Shown: positions 44,794 through 52,883 of the stretch, in pieces | Numbering within the stretch: the first letter of the stretch is position 1 | How the letters are laid out: the number at the start of each line of letters is the position of its first letter | Assembly: GCA_022709695.1 (NCBI GenBank) | Contig: JAKLII010000003.1 | Coordinates: 370,081 to 434,080, forward strand | DNA from: Bacteroidota bacterium | Lineage (GTDB): Bacteria > Bacteroidota > Bacteroidia > Bacteroidales > SKPS01 | Direction of reading: 5' to 3' | DNA: 64,000 bases | Translations under genes and position numbers: made by a program | Notes under the pieces: model-generated | Databases searched by the model: none | Told to the model about the DNA's origin: nothing | The model's input: only the letters and a program-made list of their open reading frames with translations

Positions 44794-45927
44794 TCAACTT
44801 TTAAAAACAGTATGTACCACCGCGGCGATCCTTTTAAGATCTTCAGTCGTCATATTGCTGCCGCTGGGGAGGCAGAGTCCGCGGGTGAAGATATCCTCGG
44901 CGGTACCGTTAACGAATGCGGGGCAGTCTGCGAACACCGGCTGCAGGTGCATCGGTTTCCAGATGGGGCGGGCTTCGATATTGTCGTCGGCCATAGCCTG
45001 CATCAGCCCCTGCGGGGTTACGGGGGTATGTGCGGGGTCGAGGGTGATGCAGGTAAGCCAGCGGTTGGAGAAGAATTCTTCGGGCTCGGATAGAAACGAC
45101 ACCCCGCGGATTCCCCTGAACAGCTCCGTGTACCATTTGAAAATCCTGCGCCGGGCCTTCACACGGTCGTAGAGCACTTCCAGCTGCCCCCTGCCGATGC
45201 CGGCTACCACATTGCTCATCCGGTAGTTATAGCCGATATGGCTGTGCTGGTACCAGGGTGCCTGATCGCGGGCCTGGGTGGCGAGGAACCGGGCATGGCG
45301 GATAAAGGCTTCGTTGTCGGAGACCAGCGCACCGCCCCCCGAAGTGGTGATGATCTTGTTGCCGTTGAACGAAAGGATCCCCATACTGCCAAAGGTACCC
45401 GTGGCCTTTCCGTGGTACGTGCTGCCAAGCGACTCGGCGGCATCCTCCACCACCGGGATGTCGTACCGTTCGGCGATCTCCATGATTTCCCGGATCCTGG
45501 CAGGCATTCCGTAAATGTGCACCAGCACGATGGCTTTGGGCTTCCGGCCGGTCTTCCGGATCCGGTCCTCAATGGCCTGTTCCAGCAACGCTGGGTCCAT
45601 ATTCCAGGTCTCCGGCTCGCTGTCGACCAGCACGGGAACCGCCCCCTGATACACCACCGGGTTTACGGTGGCCGAGAAGGTGAAGGTGGATACCACCACC
45701 TCGTCATCGCGACCGATTCCCAGATTGATGAGTGCCAGGTGTATGGCAGCCGTACCGGAAGCAACGGCTGCCACATGCTTTACCCCCAGTTCGCTGGCCA
45801 GCTCCTGCTCAAACGCATCTACATTGGGCCCGATGGGGGCAATCCAGTTCTGTTTGAAGGCCTGACGGATGTATTTCTGCTCAAATCCCGACATATGGGG
45901 GGATGAAAGGTAAATTCTGGATTTCAT
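44794..45927 (-). CDS. DegT/DnrJ/EryC1-family sugar aminotransferase
   Basis: PLP-dependent aminotransferase acting on a nucleotide-linked 4-keto sugar, 377 residues. Conserved SGTAAIHLAL, TFTFSATVNPVVYQGA, VLVHIYGMPA, EDAAESLG and SFNGNKIITTSGGG with the PLP Lys are visible. It resembles PglE-type enzymes that make UDP-4-amino sugars. It follows the PglC-like transferase by 9 nt. Together they suggest synthesis and transfer of an acetamido-sugar to a polyprenyl phosphate carrier, although the dehydratase and acetyltransferase that would complete the pathway are not in the window. Confidence 0.9.
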   Translation of the reverse strand: MKSRIYLSSPHMSGFEQKYIRQAFKQNWIAPIGPNVDAFEQELASELGVKHVAAVASGTAAIHLALINLGIGRDDEVVVSTFTFSATVNPVVYQGAVPVLVDSEPETWNMDPALLEQAIEDRIRKTGRKPKAIVLVHIYGMPARIREIMEIAERYDIPVVEDAAESLGSTYHGKATGTFGSMGILSFNGNKIITTSGGGALVSDNEAFIRHARFLATQARDQAPWYQHSHIGYNYRMSNVVAGIGRGQLEVLYDRVKARRRIFKWYTELFRGIRGVSFLSEPEEFFSNRWLTCITLDPAHTPVTPQGLMQAMADDNIEARPIWKPMHLQPVFADCPAFVNGTAEDIFTRGLCLPSGSNMTTEDLKRIAAVVHTVFKS

Positions 45928-45936
45928 GGTGGTGGG

Positions 45937-46530
45937 TTACACAAAGGTTTTAATGATGATTTTCAGGTCGGTAAAAAGGTTATGATGATGGTAGTAGGCG
46001 AGGTTGATCCGCACCTTGTCGGGCCAGATCACCTCGTTGTTGTAGCGCACGGGATCCTCCACGCCTGCCAGCAGCTCCTCTTCGCGGGTATACTTCAGGG
46101 TGGCAGGCCCGGTAATACCCGGCCGCAGCTGCAGAATCAGGCGGTCGTCACCGGCAAGCCGGTCGGCATAGCCGGGCACATCCGGCCGGGGACCCACCAG
46201 GCTCATCTGCCCGGCAAGCACATTCCACAGCTCAGGCAATTCATCCAGCTTGTGACGGCGAAGCCATGCCCCGGTAGGGGTTATACGACTGTCGCCCAGC
46301 ACACTTACCGTGTTGGCGCCGTCGTTCCTGCGCATGGTGCGGAATTTCACCATCCTGAACAGCCGCCCGTTACGCCCTACCCGCGGCTGGATGAAAAACA
46401 CCGGTCGTCCGTCACGCCACAGAATTACCAGCGCAATTACGGCCAGAACCGGCAGCAGCAGGATCAGGCCGGCAAAGGATAAAACCCTGTCGAACAGGTA
46501 TTTGGTACTATTCCGGATCCTCCTGCTCAT
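45937..46530 (-). CDS. Phosphoglycosyl transferase (PglC/WcaJ catalytic domain)
   Basis: Membrane enzyme moving a sugar phosphate from UDP-sugar to undecaprenyl phosphate, 197 residues. It contains only the compact PglC-type domain: a re-entrant hydrophobic helix at about 18-38, GRPVFFIQPRVGRNGRLFRMVKFRTM, LRRHKLDELPELWNVL and MSLVGPRPDVPGY. The size is that of PglC rather than the longer WbaP. It heads a two-gene operon with the aminotransferase. A near-match -7 box (TACTTTTA, minus, 46539-46546) lies just upstream. Confidence 0.9.
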   Translation of the reverse strand: MSRRIRNSTKYLFDRVLSFAGLILLLPVLAVIALVILWRDGRPVFFIQPRVGRNGRLFRMVKFRTMRRNDGANTVSVLGDSRITPTGAWLRRHKLDELPELWNVLAGQMSLVGPRPDVPGYADRLAGDDRLILQLRPGITGPATLKYTREEELLAGVEDPVRYNNEVIWPDKVRINLAYYHHHNLFTDLKIIIKTFV

Positions 46531-46618
46531 GTCGGTAAAAGTAGTGAAAACAATGGCATCGAAATTTCAGAGCTTTTCCAAGAGAGAAAATTTTTCTCGC
46601 TTAATCAGGGGATATAAA

Positions 46619-46853
46619 TGCTTGTGATAAAATCACATAGCTTCCAATTCCTAAATTAGTCAAATGGAAAAAGAAAAAGTTCCCACAGATAAGCACAGAA
46701 ACCGCACAGAAATTCACAGATCATTTTCTGTGCTTTCAGTGAAATATCAGTGGATTTCTGTGGGAAAAAGAAGAAGTTCCATCAGAAGTCAGTTACATAA
46801 GTGCTTAGTAAAAAATCACATAGCGAGTGAATCTCAAATTGGTCAGATGGAAA
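46619..46853. repeat. Direct repeat pair flanking a palindromic CACAGA element
   Basis: The stretch starting TGCTTGTGATAAAATCAC at 46619 and that starting TGCTTAGTAAAAAATCAC at 46802 align over about 50 bp (shared AATCACATAGC, AAATT.GTCA.ATGG). Between them lies an element of CACAGA/CTGTG words whose ends TTCCCACAGA (46680-46689) and TCTGTGGGAA (46757-46766) are perfectly complementary. A reading frame at 46664-46888 is made of this repeat and is not a credible gene. Downstream to 46985 come CTTTGCG words. A related CGCAGAAATC tract is at 47575-47625. Confidence 0.6.
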
Positions 46854-47012
46854 ATAAGTTTGTTTCACGCTATGACGCAAAAGAATAAAAGACGCAATTC
46901 TGGTAGGTTCTAGATTTCTTTCCGGGAAAACAAAGAAAACACCCCCTTTGCGAACTTAGCCCCTTTGCGGACTTTGCGCGAAAAAAACCTCTGGTTTCTC
47001 AATGATTTCATG

Positions 47013-47020
47013 TATGTTTG
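47013..47020 (+). promoter_or_regulatory. -7 promoter box of tspO
   Basis: TATGTTTG, exact TAnnTTTG, about 57 nt before the ATG at 47077. Confidence 0.6.
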
Positions 47021-47076
47021 TGTACGGTAACCGCCTTTTCGGAAAATTCCGGATTAATCATTTTACCTGCAACATC

Positions 47077-47556
47077 ATGAATACCATGCAAGCCATCAAA
47101 CTCATCGTCTCCATCGGGTTGCCGCTGGCCATCGGTGCCATTGCCGGCATGTACACCTCAGCGGCCGTGCCGGAGTGGTACGCCAGCCTCAACAGGCCCT
47201 CCTTCAGCCCGCCGGGGTGGATTTTTGGCCCGGTATGGACCGCGCTTTACATCCTGATGGGGATCTCGTTGTTTCTGGTCTGGAAAGAGGCTCCGGGATC
47301 GGCACGCAACTGGGCCATGGGGGTGTTCTTTCTGCAGCTGGCACTGAACTTCGCGTGGAGCTTTATCTTCTTCTACTCGAAGATGATAGGCCCGGCGCTG
47401 ATCGAGATCATCGTGCTCTGGATCACCATCGTAATCATGGGGGTGCTGTTTTACAGAATCCGCCCCCTGGCAGCGTACCTCAACATCCCTTACCTGCTGT
47501 GGGTTTCGTTTGCATCGGTGCTGAATGCTGCCTATTATGTGCTGAACAGGCAGTGA
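47077..47556 (+). CDS. tspO: TspO/MBR family tryptophan-rich sensory protein
   Basis: Five-helix membrane protein of the translocator-protein family, 159 residues; homologues bind porphyrins and modulate stress or tetrapyrrole metabolism. Family motifs are WYASLNRPSFSPPGWIFGPVW, ALNFAWSFIFF and PYLLWVSFASVLNAAYYVLN. ATG at 47077 gives the standard length; an earlier start at 47002 overlaps the promoter. It is a single gene between repeat-rich regions. Confidence 0.92.
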   Translation: MNTMQAIKLIVSIGLPLAIGAIAGMYTSAAVPEWYASLNRPSFSPPGWIFGPVWTALYILMGISLFLVWKEAPGSARNWAMGVFFLQLALNFAWSFIFFYSKMIGPALIEIIVLWITIVIMGVLFYRIRPLAAYLNIPYLLWVSFASVLNAAYYVLNRQ

Positions 47557-47628
47557 TACGGGGTTGCTACAGAAGAAGTTTCTCGCAGAAATCCGCAGAA
47601 ATTGACGCTGAAATCCGCAGAAGAAAAT

Positions 47629-49179
47629 TCATTTTGATTCACTGGTGGTTTTTACGCACCTTACATTCACCCCGTGATTGGTCTCGGCCAGCATCCACTG
47701 AAAATTTGATCTTCGGTAAGAGATACTGGTCGATAACCAAAACCGTTCATCATAGGGTGTTGTGGTCCACCAAAAAGCTTCATAACCTGTATCGGAAAAA
47801 TCTCCCGCAGAGAATCTCGAACCGGATGGAAATGCTGAAAATCCTGAAGCATTTGTTGCACCACGATTCGGTGCTCTCCACCAGGAATACCCTGTCACTT
47901 TCAGGGCTCCACCCATTTGCCCCCCATATTGAAATGCAAAGGATTCCCATTCTTGTGAGGAGGGTACCCGCCATCCGGTCGGACATAATTTGCCGGTAAC
48001 AACCGCATAACGGTTATAATAGGCTCCGGTGATTTTTTGGGGCCAATAGAGTGAATCCGGATTCCAGCAATATGCAGAAGTTTTCGCAGCTGCCCATTCA
48101 ACATCGGCAGGCAAAAAATCCAGGGCTATTCCATCGTTCAATCGGGTAGTTCTGAGATTTTCAGCCATCCAGAGCTGATCTCCAAGACGGATCGTTTTAT
48201 AGTCGTTTCCGTCTATATCCATCACCGGATCCCCAATGATTGAATCATGCAGAAACAACTTCCAGGTCATAACGTTTCTGAATCCTGTCCAGGCATTTAC
48301 GGAGTCGGTATGAAAAGAGTCTGGTACAGAGGCTTTCAGCGTTTTACCGTAAGATCCTGCTTCTGTCGCGTTTCCCGGGGTTGACATCCATTCTGCAATA
48401 TTATCAGAAAGATTGGTAATGCGATGTTTATGATATTTATAACAGGAGTAATAATTTGCCGGAAGAAAGAAATCCTTGTGGATAAATGCAGCATTCATGG
48501 TCCTGATACATTTGCGACGACCTGACACAAAGGTTTTACTTTCCACCGAAGCTTTTACAGAATCATCGTAATGAAGTGCCATGGAATATTCTGATGGTTC
48601 GGGCAGCCTGTATTCCGGATAGAATAAAAATCCATCAGGCAGATTAAAGGTTTTAAAAGCCCCCGCCTGGAACCGGGCAATGGTAAAATGGTTCTCTGGC
48701 GTCAGGTTGCTCCAGTCCTGGACAAGAACACCATATTTCAACAGAATAAATTCATATACCCTGTCAGACCGCCATTGTGAATATGCCAGAGCCTGCTGCT
48801 GACTGATGCCCACCACAGGAAAATTTCCATAGGCAGGATGGCGAAGGGTGAGCCTGGCCATATCCTCAGGATCGTATTCATTGTATTTGTCCCATCCAGC
48901 TATCCTCATCCAGACGGTGGTGTCCGGAAGGGCTGAAAGGTAGTGCTGATCTTCCTTTCCATAAACCAGCTGCAACCAGAAGAGGTATTCCAGCCAGTCG
49001 ATGTTTCTGACTTCTGTGCGATCGTACCAAAGGGTGTCGTTGATGGCGACCCCGCCCGGTGGTGGCTGCAGGTAATAGGGTGCCTTCCGAACCGGCACCG
49101 ATGAAAAACAGCCGGCCATCATCATTGTGATCAGAAGAATCAGAAATATACAGACAGGTGGGGCAGGTCGTTTCATCAT
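47629..49179 (-). CDS. Lipoprotein with SUMF-like and FISUMP (major paralogous) domains
   Basis: Surface or periplasmic lipoprotein, 516 residues, lipobox MMAGC. The N-terminal half (about 40-290) resembles the formylglycine-generating-enzyme (SUMF/GldK-like) fold (YDRTEVRNIDWLEYLFWL, FPVVGISQQQALAYSQWRSDRV). The C-terminal 190 residues are a Fibrobacter-type major paralogous domain (DYKTIRLGDQLWMAENLRT, YNRYAVVTGKLCPTGWRVP, RPSSQEWE-like SSQEWESFAF, AFWWTTTPYDERF, VRCVK). Both halves belong to the C-type-lectin-like structural world, so this could be an internal fusion of two related folds. No catalytic Cys pair for sulfatase activation is evident. Function unknown. Confidence 0.75.
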   Translation of the reverse strand: MMKRPAPPVCIFLILLITMMMAGCFSSVPVRKAPYYLQPPPGGVAINDTLWYDRTEVRNIDWLEYLFWLQLVYGKEDQHYLSALPDTTVWMRIAGWDKYNEYDPEDMARLTLRHPAYGNFPVVGISQQQALAYSQWRSDRVYEFILLKYGVLVQDWSNLTPENHFTIARFQAGAFKTFNLPDGFLFYPEYRLPEPSEYSMALHYDDSVKASVESKTFVSGRRKCIRTMNAAFIHKDFFLPANYYSCYKYHKHRITNLSDNIAEWMSTPGNATEAGSYGKTLKASVPDSFHTDSVNAWTGFRNVMTWKLFLHDSIIGDPVMDIDGNDYKTIRLGDQLWMAENLRTTRLNDGIALDFLPADVEWAAAKTSAYCWNPDSLYWPQKITGAYYNRYAVVTGKLCPTGWRVPSSQEWESFAFQYGGQMGGALKVTGYSWWRAPNRGATNASGFSAFPSGSRFSAGDFSDTGYEAFWWTTTPYDERFWLSTSISYRRSNFQWMLAETNHGVNVRCVKTTSESK

Positions 49180-49330
49180 TTTTTATTCGTTGGTCAAAGA
49201 TTATAAAAACTACTGGAACCAATGTTATTCTTAGCATATAAATCCGATATAAACGGACCCATTACACTGATTTCCACTGAGGAACTGCTGAGGTGCCCTG
49301 AGGGAGTGCCTTTTAGTATGCCGGAAAAAT

Positions 49331-49486
49331 TTATAAACCGGAGTTCAACAGGTACTTGTGGTTCAGGCCGGAGAGCCATTCACGGTCGTTCTCATCGGTG
49401 ATGATCTGATTGAGCAGATTGTGGATCGCTTCGAGGGGGATCTTCCGGAAAAAGCCAGCCATGTGCTTGTACACTTTCTTTTGTCA
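49331..49486 (-). pseudogene. Remnant of an unrecognised protein, C-terminal end
   Basis: An in-frame stretch of about 50 codons preceded by a TGA ends with the stop at 49331-49333. Its translation (HMAGFFRKIPLEAIHNLLNQ, then ITDENDREWLSGLNHKYLL) looks like real protein rather than chance. It has no plausible start or promoter, so it is probably the tail of a lost gene. I do not recognise the family. Confidence 0.35.
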
Positions 49487-49533
49487 GGCATTGCCGGTTT
49501 GGTAAACTTCAGGAGGATTCAAGGGTAGAGGTT

Positions 49534-49912
49534 TTAGGTGAATAACTGTTTATCAAATGCTTGCTGATGGATTTGGAGGAAGGTTTTATTGCCCTGCGAA
49601 AGCTCTTTGCGAATGTGCTCTTTGCCTGTGACGCCGATGCGTGCAAAGTCAGAAGGTTGTATCTGGTCTGAAAGTATGATTTTGCCCGAATTTTCGAAGG
49701 TGATGAGGTGGCGATCGAAGAGGGCGTCGTAGGTGGGGGAGAGGAGGACACTGGTCTCGGTAACTATGTTGTAACCCCTGCGAGCCGCTGAAGATGAATA
49801 TAAACGGCATCTTCGCACTGGGGCAAATTCCACTCTGCCTGCTGCCCCCATACTGATCATGTATGGCAGCCCTCTGGTAAATTTGGCCCGGTATGAAGGG
49901 GAGTGGGGGCAA
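49534..49912 (-). pseudogene. HNH endonuclease relic: head and tail fused out of frame
   Basis: One frame from 49912 to about 49777 gives IPGQIYQRAAIHDQYGGSR and PFIFIFSGSQG, typical of the N-terminal domain of a large HNH endonuclease family. A second frame from about 49776 to 49534 gives LLSPTYDALFDRHLITF and KIILSDQI, typical of the C-terminal end of HNH nucleases and similar to LSALYDRAFDQGLITI of the intact gene just upstream. The middle, including the HNH core, is missing and the two pieces are in different frames, so this is an internally deleted pseudogene. Confidence 0.6.
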
Positions 49913-49928
49913 TGCTATAAATTTCTAA

Positions 49929-50699
49929 TTAACCTTTGTAAACTTCATTGTAATGGAAATCAAGAAATTCCTTTTTTGGCAAGTATTTCACTGGAAGGTG
50001 AATTTGTTTACTCTCAAAGGGAAGAAAATACTCTTGAAACCAAAATTCAGGGCTAAATGATTTAATTTCAGAAGAGAGCAAAACATGATAATCGGGTTTG
50101 ATAGTAATCAATCCTTGATCAAAAGCTCTATCGTAAAGAGCTGATAAACAGATGCCATTCTCAGGATTCAACCTTTCTGATTGATTCTTTGACCATGGGA
50201 TGATATGACTAGAGTTTAGTAGGCTAGGGATATTTATGCCTGAAATAGCGCATTTTCCAGAATAGTTTGCCAAGACCATTTCCCTGAATACATGTTGGTT
50301 AACCCTTGTTCTCGTTTCTTTTATTCTATCTTCTCCCTTAAGACCTGAAATATCATCCAGTATACGAGAATACTTCTCTTCAATGGGTTTATTTTCAAGC
50401 AAAGCCAATATAGATTCGCTTTCAAAAATTAAAGCTTCCCTATTTTTGGCAAATTCCTCCCAAATTGGTTCAACCTGTTTTCTGCCTCCTTTGAGACCAA
50501 CAATACCACGATTTTGATGGTATGGATCAACATTAGCGAAGTTGCTAAGTCTCATTGCTACAGAATCAGGTGTGCGGCCAATTAAGCCAGCAAGCCTTAT
50601 TATCTCTTCGTTACGATGATGTAGTTTCCCAAACGGAAGCTTTAGATAAAGATTGAGAGCGAGTATCAATTCACTTCTTGTCCAGAGTCTCGTCGGCAT
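49929..50699 (-). CDS. HNH endonuclease
   Basis: Putative DNA-cleaving nuclease, 256 residues. The C-terminal HNH core is CAISG, then SSHIIPWSKN, RLNPENGICLSALYDRAFDQG. The N-terminal part (LWTRSELILALNLYLKLPFG, then LAGLIGRTPDSVAMRLSNF) is the helical DNA-binding module often seen in phage-defence or restriction HNH proteins. The gene is clearly more AT-rich than the core genome, consistent with acquisition. An exact -7 box (TACCTTTG, minus, 50731-50738) lies 32 nt upstream. No methyltransferase partner is present. Confidence 0.85.
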   Translation of the reverse strand: MPTRLWTRSELILALNLYLKLPFGKLHHRNEEIIRLAGLIGRTPDSVAMRLSNFANVDPYHQNRGIVGLKGGRKQVEPIWEEFAKNREALIFESESILALLENKPIEEKYSRILDDISGLKGEDRIKETRTRVNQHVFREMVLANYSGKCAISGINIPSLLNSSHIIPWSKNQSERLNPENGICLSALYDRAFDQGLITIKPDYHVLLSSEIKSFSPEFWFQEYFLPFESKQIHLPVKYLPKKEFLDFHYNEVYKG

Positions 50700-50730
50700 A
50701 GTGGATTTTTCTTATTAACGCATTGACCAT

Positions 50731-50738
50731 CAAAGGTA
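50731..50738 (-). promoter_or_regulatory. -7 promoter box of the HNH endonuclease gene
   Basis: TACCTTTG on the minus strand, exact TAnnTTTG match, 32 nt before the ATG at 50699. Confidence 0.6.
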
Positions 50739-50781
50739 GAAGTTTTGTAATACAAAATAATTACGATGAATTATTCTCTCT

Positions 50782-50871
50782 TCACCGCACCAGCATCTCA
50801 GGCTTTATATCCTTGCTGCGGATGCGGCTCATGTTGTAGCTGCGGGTGGCGGGGGTGTGGACGTCGGACAT
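50782..50871 (-). pseudogene. vsr N-terminal relic, copy B
   Basis: ATG at 50871 begins MSDVHTPATRSYNMSRIRSK, continues DIKPEMLVR and stops at 50782-50784. This is the conserved start of the very-short-patch mismatch endonuclease Vsr (about 140 residues when complete), cut after codon 29. It is preceded by a promoter-like TACCTTTG (minus, about 50936-50943) and a simple-repeat leader. Copies A, C and D lie at 50950-51009, 58241-58336 and 57181-57223. Confidence 0.65.
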
Positions 50872-50949
50872 AAGAAAATGTGGAAATGTGGAAATGTGAA
50901 AATGTGAAAATGCGGAAATGCGGGTTTTATAATGCAAAGGTAGGGGTTT
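50872..50949 (-). repeat. Simple-repeat leader between vsr relics A and B
   Basis: On the minus strand TACCTTTGCATTATAAAACC is followed by CACATTTCC/CACATTTTC words up to the ATG of copy B. The words are the same as in the 8417-8504 tract. The TACCTTTG is an exact -7 box, so the whole looks like a promoter and leader for vsr. Confidence 0.55.
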
Positions 50950-51009
50950 TTTGCTGCGGATGCGGCTCATGTGGTAGCTGCGGGTGGCTTTGTTATGGAC
51001 ATCGGTCAT
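50950..51009 (-). pseudogene. vsr N-terminal relic, copy A
   Basis: ATG at 51009 begins MTDVHNKATRSYHMSRIRSK, equivalent to Vsr codons 1-20, then breaks off into AAACCCCTACCTTTGCAT. It starts 5 nt after the stop of the AbiEii gene and in the same direction. Confidence 0.6.
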
Positions 51010-51014
51010 GGCAT

Positions 51015-51806
51015 TCAGATGTTCAGAATGAGTTTATGTCTGACCAGATCATACGCCACAAATGGATCATAATGCATATCAGGCCTGAGCAAGGCAGTGG
51101 TGTCGCCCAGAAATTCAGGATCCTGCATTTTGTCTTCTATGTTCAGTAAAAACTCCCTTTGGGTGGGTGGTTTCCCGACAGAAAACTTTATGTATTCCCG
51201 GTAGCTGTGAAGCAATATATCCGTATCCAGTTCCGGTTTCTGGGTTAAGGCAACATACAAATCGCAGAGGTCTCGACCCTTTTTCCGCTGATAAAGTGCA
51301 CGTAGTTTGGTTCCCAGTAACTCTTCCAAACGATAGGTGGTTATAAGGCAGTTACCATCAAACCAGGAAGATTTCACTGAAAAAGGGCATTGTTCCAATC
51401 CCAGAACCGTAAAATGCTCACGGGTATTGGTTTCTACCTTCAAACGCATGCTGATAGAAGGGGGGTGTTCAGAATCAAACCGGCAAATGATTTGGGTTCC
51501 ATCCCTTTTAGGCTTTACTGTAGATTTGCCCAGAAAAGCCAATGATGATTGCAGCCTTTGAACCGTTTCTTTGATGGGTTCCGAACGAACCTGTACCAAA
51601 TCAATGTCTACGGAATAGCGAGGCTGAGGTTGCAGATAGAGTTTATGCAAGGCCGTACCACCCCGAAAAGCCAGGCTGTCTGCCAGCCATTTATCCGTGA
51701 AGATTTCTATCAGGGCACGGCTGATGACCAGGTCCTGCTCCACCTGTTCGTGGGATTGCCATGGCACCTGCTGACTCCACTCTGCGATGTACCCCCGTGG
51801 TATCAT
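51015..51806 (-). CDS. AbiEii-family nucleotidyltransferase toxin
   Basis: Toxin of an AbiE-type system that acts as a bacteriostatic nucleotidyltransferase and can cause abortive phage infection. The protein has 263 residues with the DNA polymerase-beta-like motifs LAFRGGTALHKLYL (about 46-59) and RYSVDIDLV (about 64-72), and the family motif RDLCDLYVAL further on. It overlaps the upstream antitoxin by 4 nt (51803-51806), the usual arrangement. Its stop lies 5 nt before a vsr relic. Confidence 0.9.
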   Translation of the reverse strand: MIPRGYIAEWSQQVPWQSHEQVEQDLVISRALIEIFTDKWLADSLAFRGGTALHKLYLQPQPRYSVDIDLVQVRSEPIKETVQRLQSSLAFLGKSTVKPKRDGTQIICRFDSEHPPSISMRLKVETNTREHFTVLGLEQCPFSVKSSWFDGNCLITTYRLEELLGTKLRALYQRKKGRDLCDLYVALTQKPELDTDILLHSYREYIKFSVGKPPTQREFLLNIEDKMQDPEFLGDTTALLRPDMHYDPFVAYDLVRHKLILNI

Positions 51807-52621
51807 TCGTCAATCTCTATTTCAGTGTTTACAACGACTTTCCAGCGATTGTCAGATGAAAAGCCTGTATTAGGCTTGGAAGCTTTTAGCGGGATTCTGA
51901 AAAAACTCAGTTTTTCCTTTTGCATGCACGAATAGAGAGCGTCAGCCAACTCCCGGCTCAAACAAACCCTCTCCAGCAAATAACCCAATCGTTGTAAAGT
52001 AGTAACATGGCTCTGATGGAGCAAAATCGGAGAAAAGTCTTCCGGCTTGATTACTTCAGCAAGTTCATTCAGTACCGTTGCCACCCGGTTGATACCACCC
52101 ACCCGCTTTTCAAATTGCACCAAATCACAAGCGGTAAGGGCAGCATTGGAAACATTCAGGTAGCCAGCTTCCGTTTTTCTTTTCTCAATCAACACTTCCG
52201 GAATTTCTCCGATACTGACATAGTTCACTTTTTGCCCCTTTTTTTGGGTTGGGCGCAGTACCGGAAAGTTGGTCATAACAAAATATTCCTGAGGTTGCTG
52301 ATGGGATGCACCATGGAACGCTGCAGCATTGATCAGCGCCACGTAATAGGGACGCTGCATTTGTTTCATGAAAGCATCCAGATACAAAGCGGGTGGCAGA
52401 ATGCCTTTAATTGTGTATTGCGGTGGTATTAACAGGTAATAACCTTTGTACAGGGATATTATTTTCCCTTTCGAGCTTAGTCGACTCAAGGCTCTCTTAA
52501 CCGCAATATCAGAATAGCCCGGCATTTCTTGCTGTAAAACATCTTTGGAAAAGCCATATGCTCCCTTTGCCAGCAAATGATCCAGCCATTGGTTTATTGA
52601 TACTTCATTTTGGTCTGTCAT
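51803..52621 (-). CDS. AbiEi-family antitoxin/transcriptional repressor
   Basis: Partner of the downstream AbiEii toxin, 272 residues. The N-terminal winged helix-turn-helix (VLQQEMPGYSDIAVKRALSRLSSKGK split over helices, about 25-60) binds DNA; a larger AbiEi C-terminal domain follows (ALINAAAFHGASHQQPQEY, NVSNAALTACDLV). AbiEi proteins repress their own operon by binding inverted repeats and neutralise the toxin in a type IV manner. A 17-bp inverted repeat directly upstream (52634-52674) fits this role. Confidence 0.88.
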   Translation of the reverse strand: MTDQNEVSINQWLDHLLAKGAYGFSKDVLQQEMPGYSDIAVKRALSRLSSKGKIISLYKGYYLLIPPQYTIKGILPPALYLDAFMKQMQRPYYVALINAAAFHGASHQQPQEYFVMTNFPVLRPTQKKGQKVNYVSIGEIPEVLIEKRKTEAGYLNVSNAALTACDLVQFEKRVGGINRVATVLNELAEVIKPEDFSPILLHQSHVTTLQRLGYLLERVCLSRELADALYSCMQKEKLSFFRIPLKASKPNTGFSSDNRWKVVVNTEIEIDE

Positions 52622-52633
52622 GTGAAGAGTGAA

Positions 52634-52674
52634 TTTTTGCGCAAGGTACCGATTTTTGGTACTTTTCGCAAAAA
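52634..52674 (-). promoter_or_regulatory. Inverted-repeat operator of the abiE operon
   Basis: TTTTTGCGCAAGGTACC (52634-52650) and GGTACTTTTCGCAAAAA (52658-52674) are complementary at 15 of 17 positions with a 7-nt spacer. It lies 12 nt before the AbiEi start, the expected place for autorepression. The promoter itself is not a clean TAnnTTTG match. Confidence 0.65.
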
Positions 52675-52883
52675 ATCTATTTAAGTTTGATTTAGAATTT
52701 GCTAATTGACCTGCAATATACCCCTTTTTCGGGGTTTTCTGCAGGCCGAAGAAATTATTTTATATACCTCTCCACCACATACAATCTGGCTTGACCAATG
52801 TCGGGTATAAACTTTCCAAAAATATAACAATCTTCGGGCATCTCATACCTGATAAATCTTGTCTTCAATTATATACCTTTCAA

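Noticed and set aside
46664..46888. Possible 74-residue protein
   Set aside because: It lies entirely within the CACAGA palindromic element and its direct repeats and has no promoter or family resemblance.
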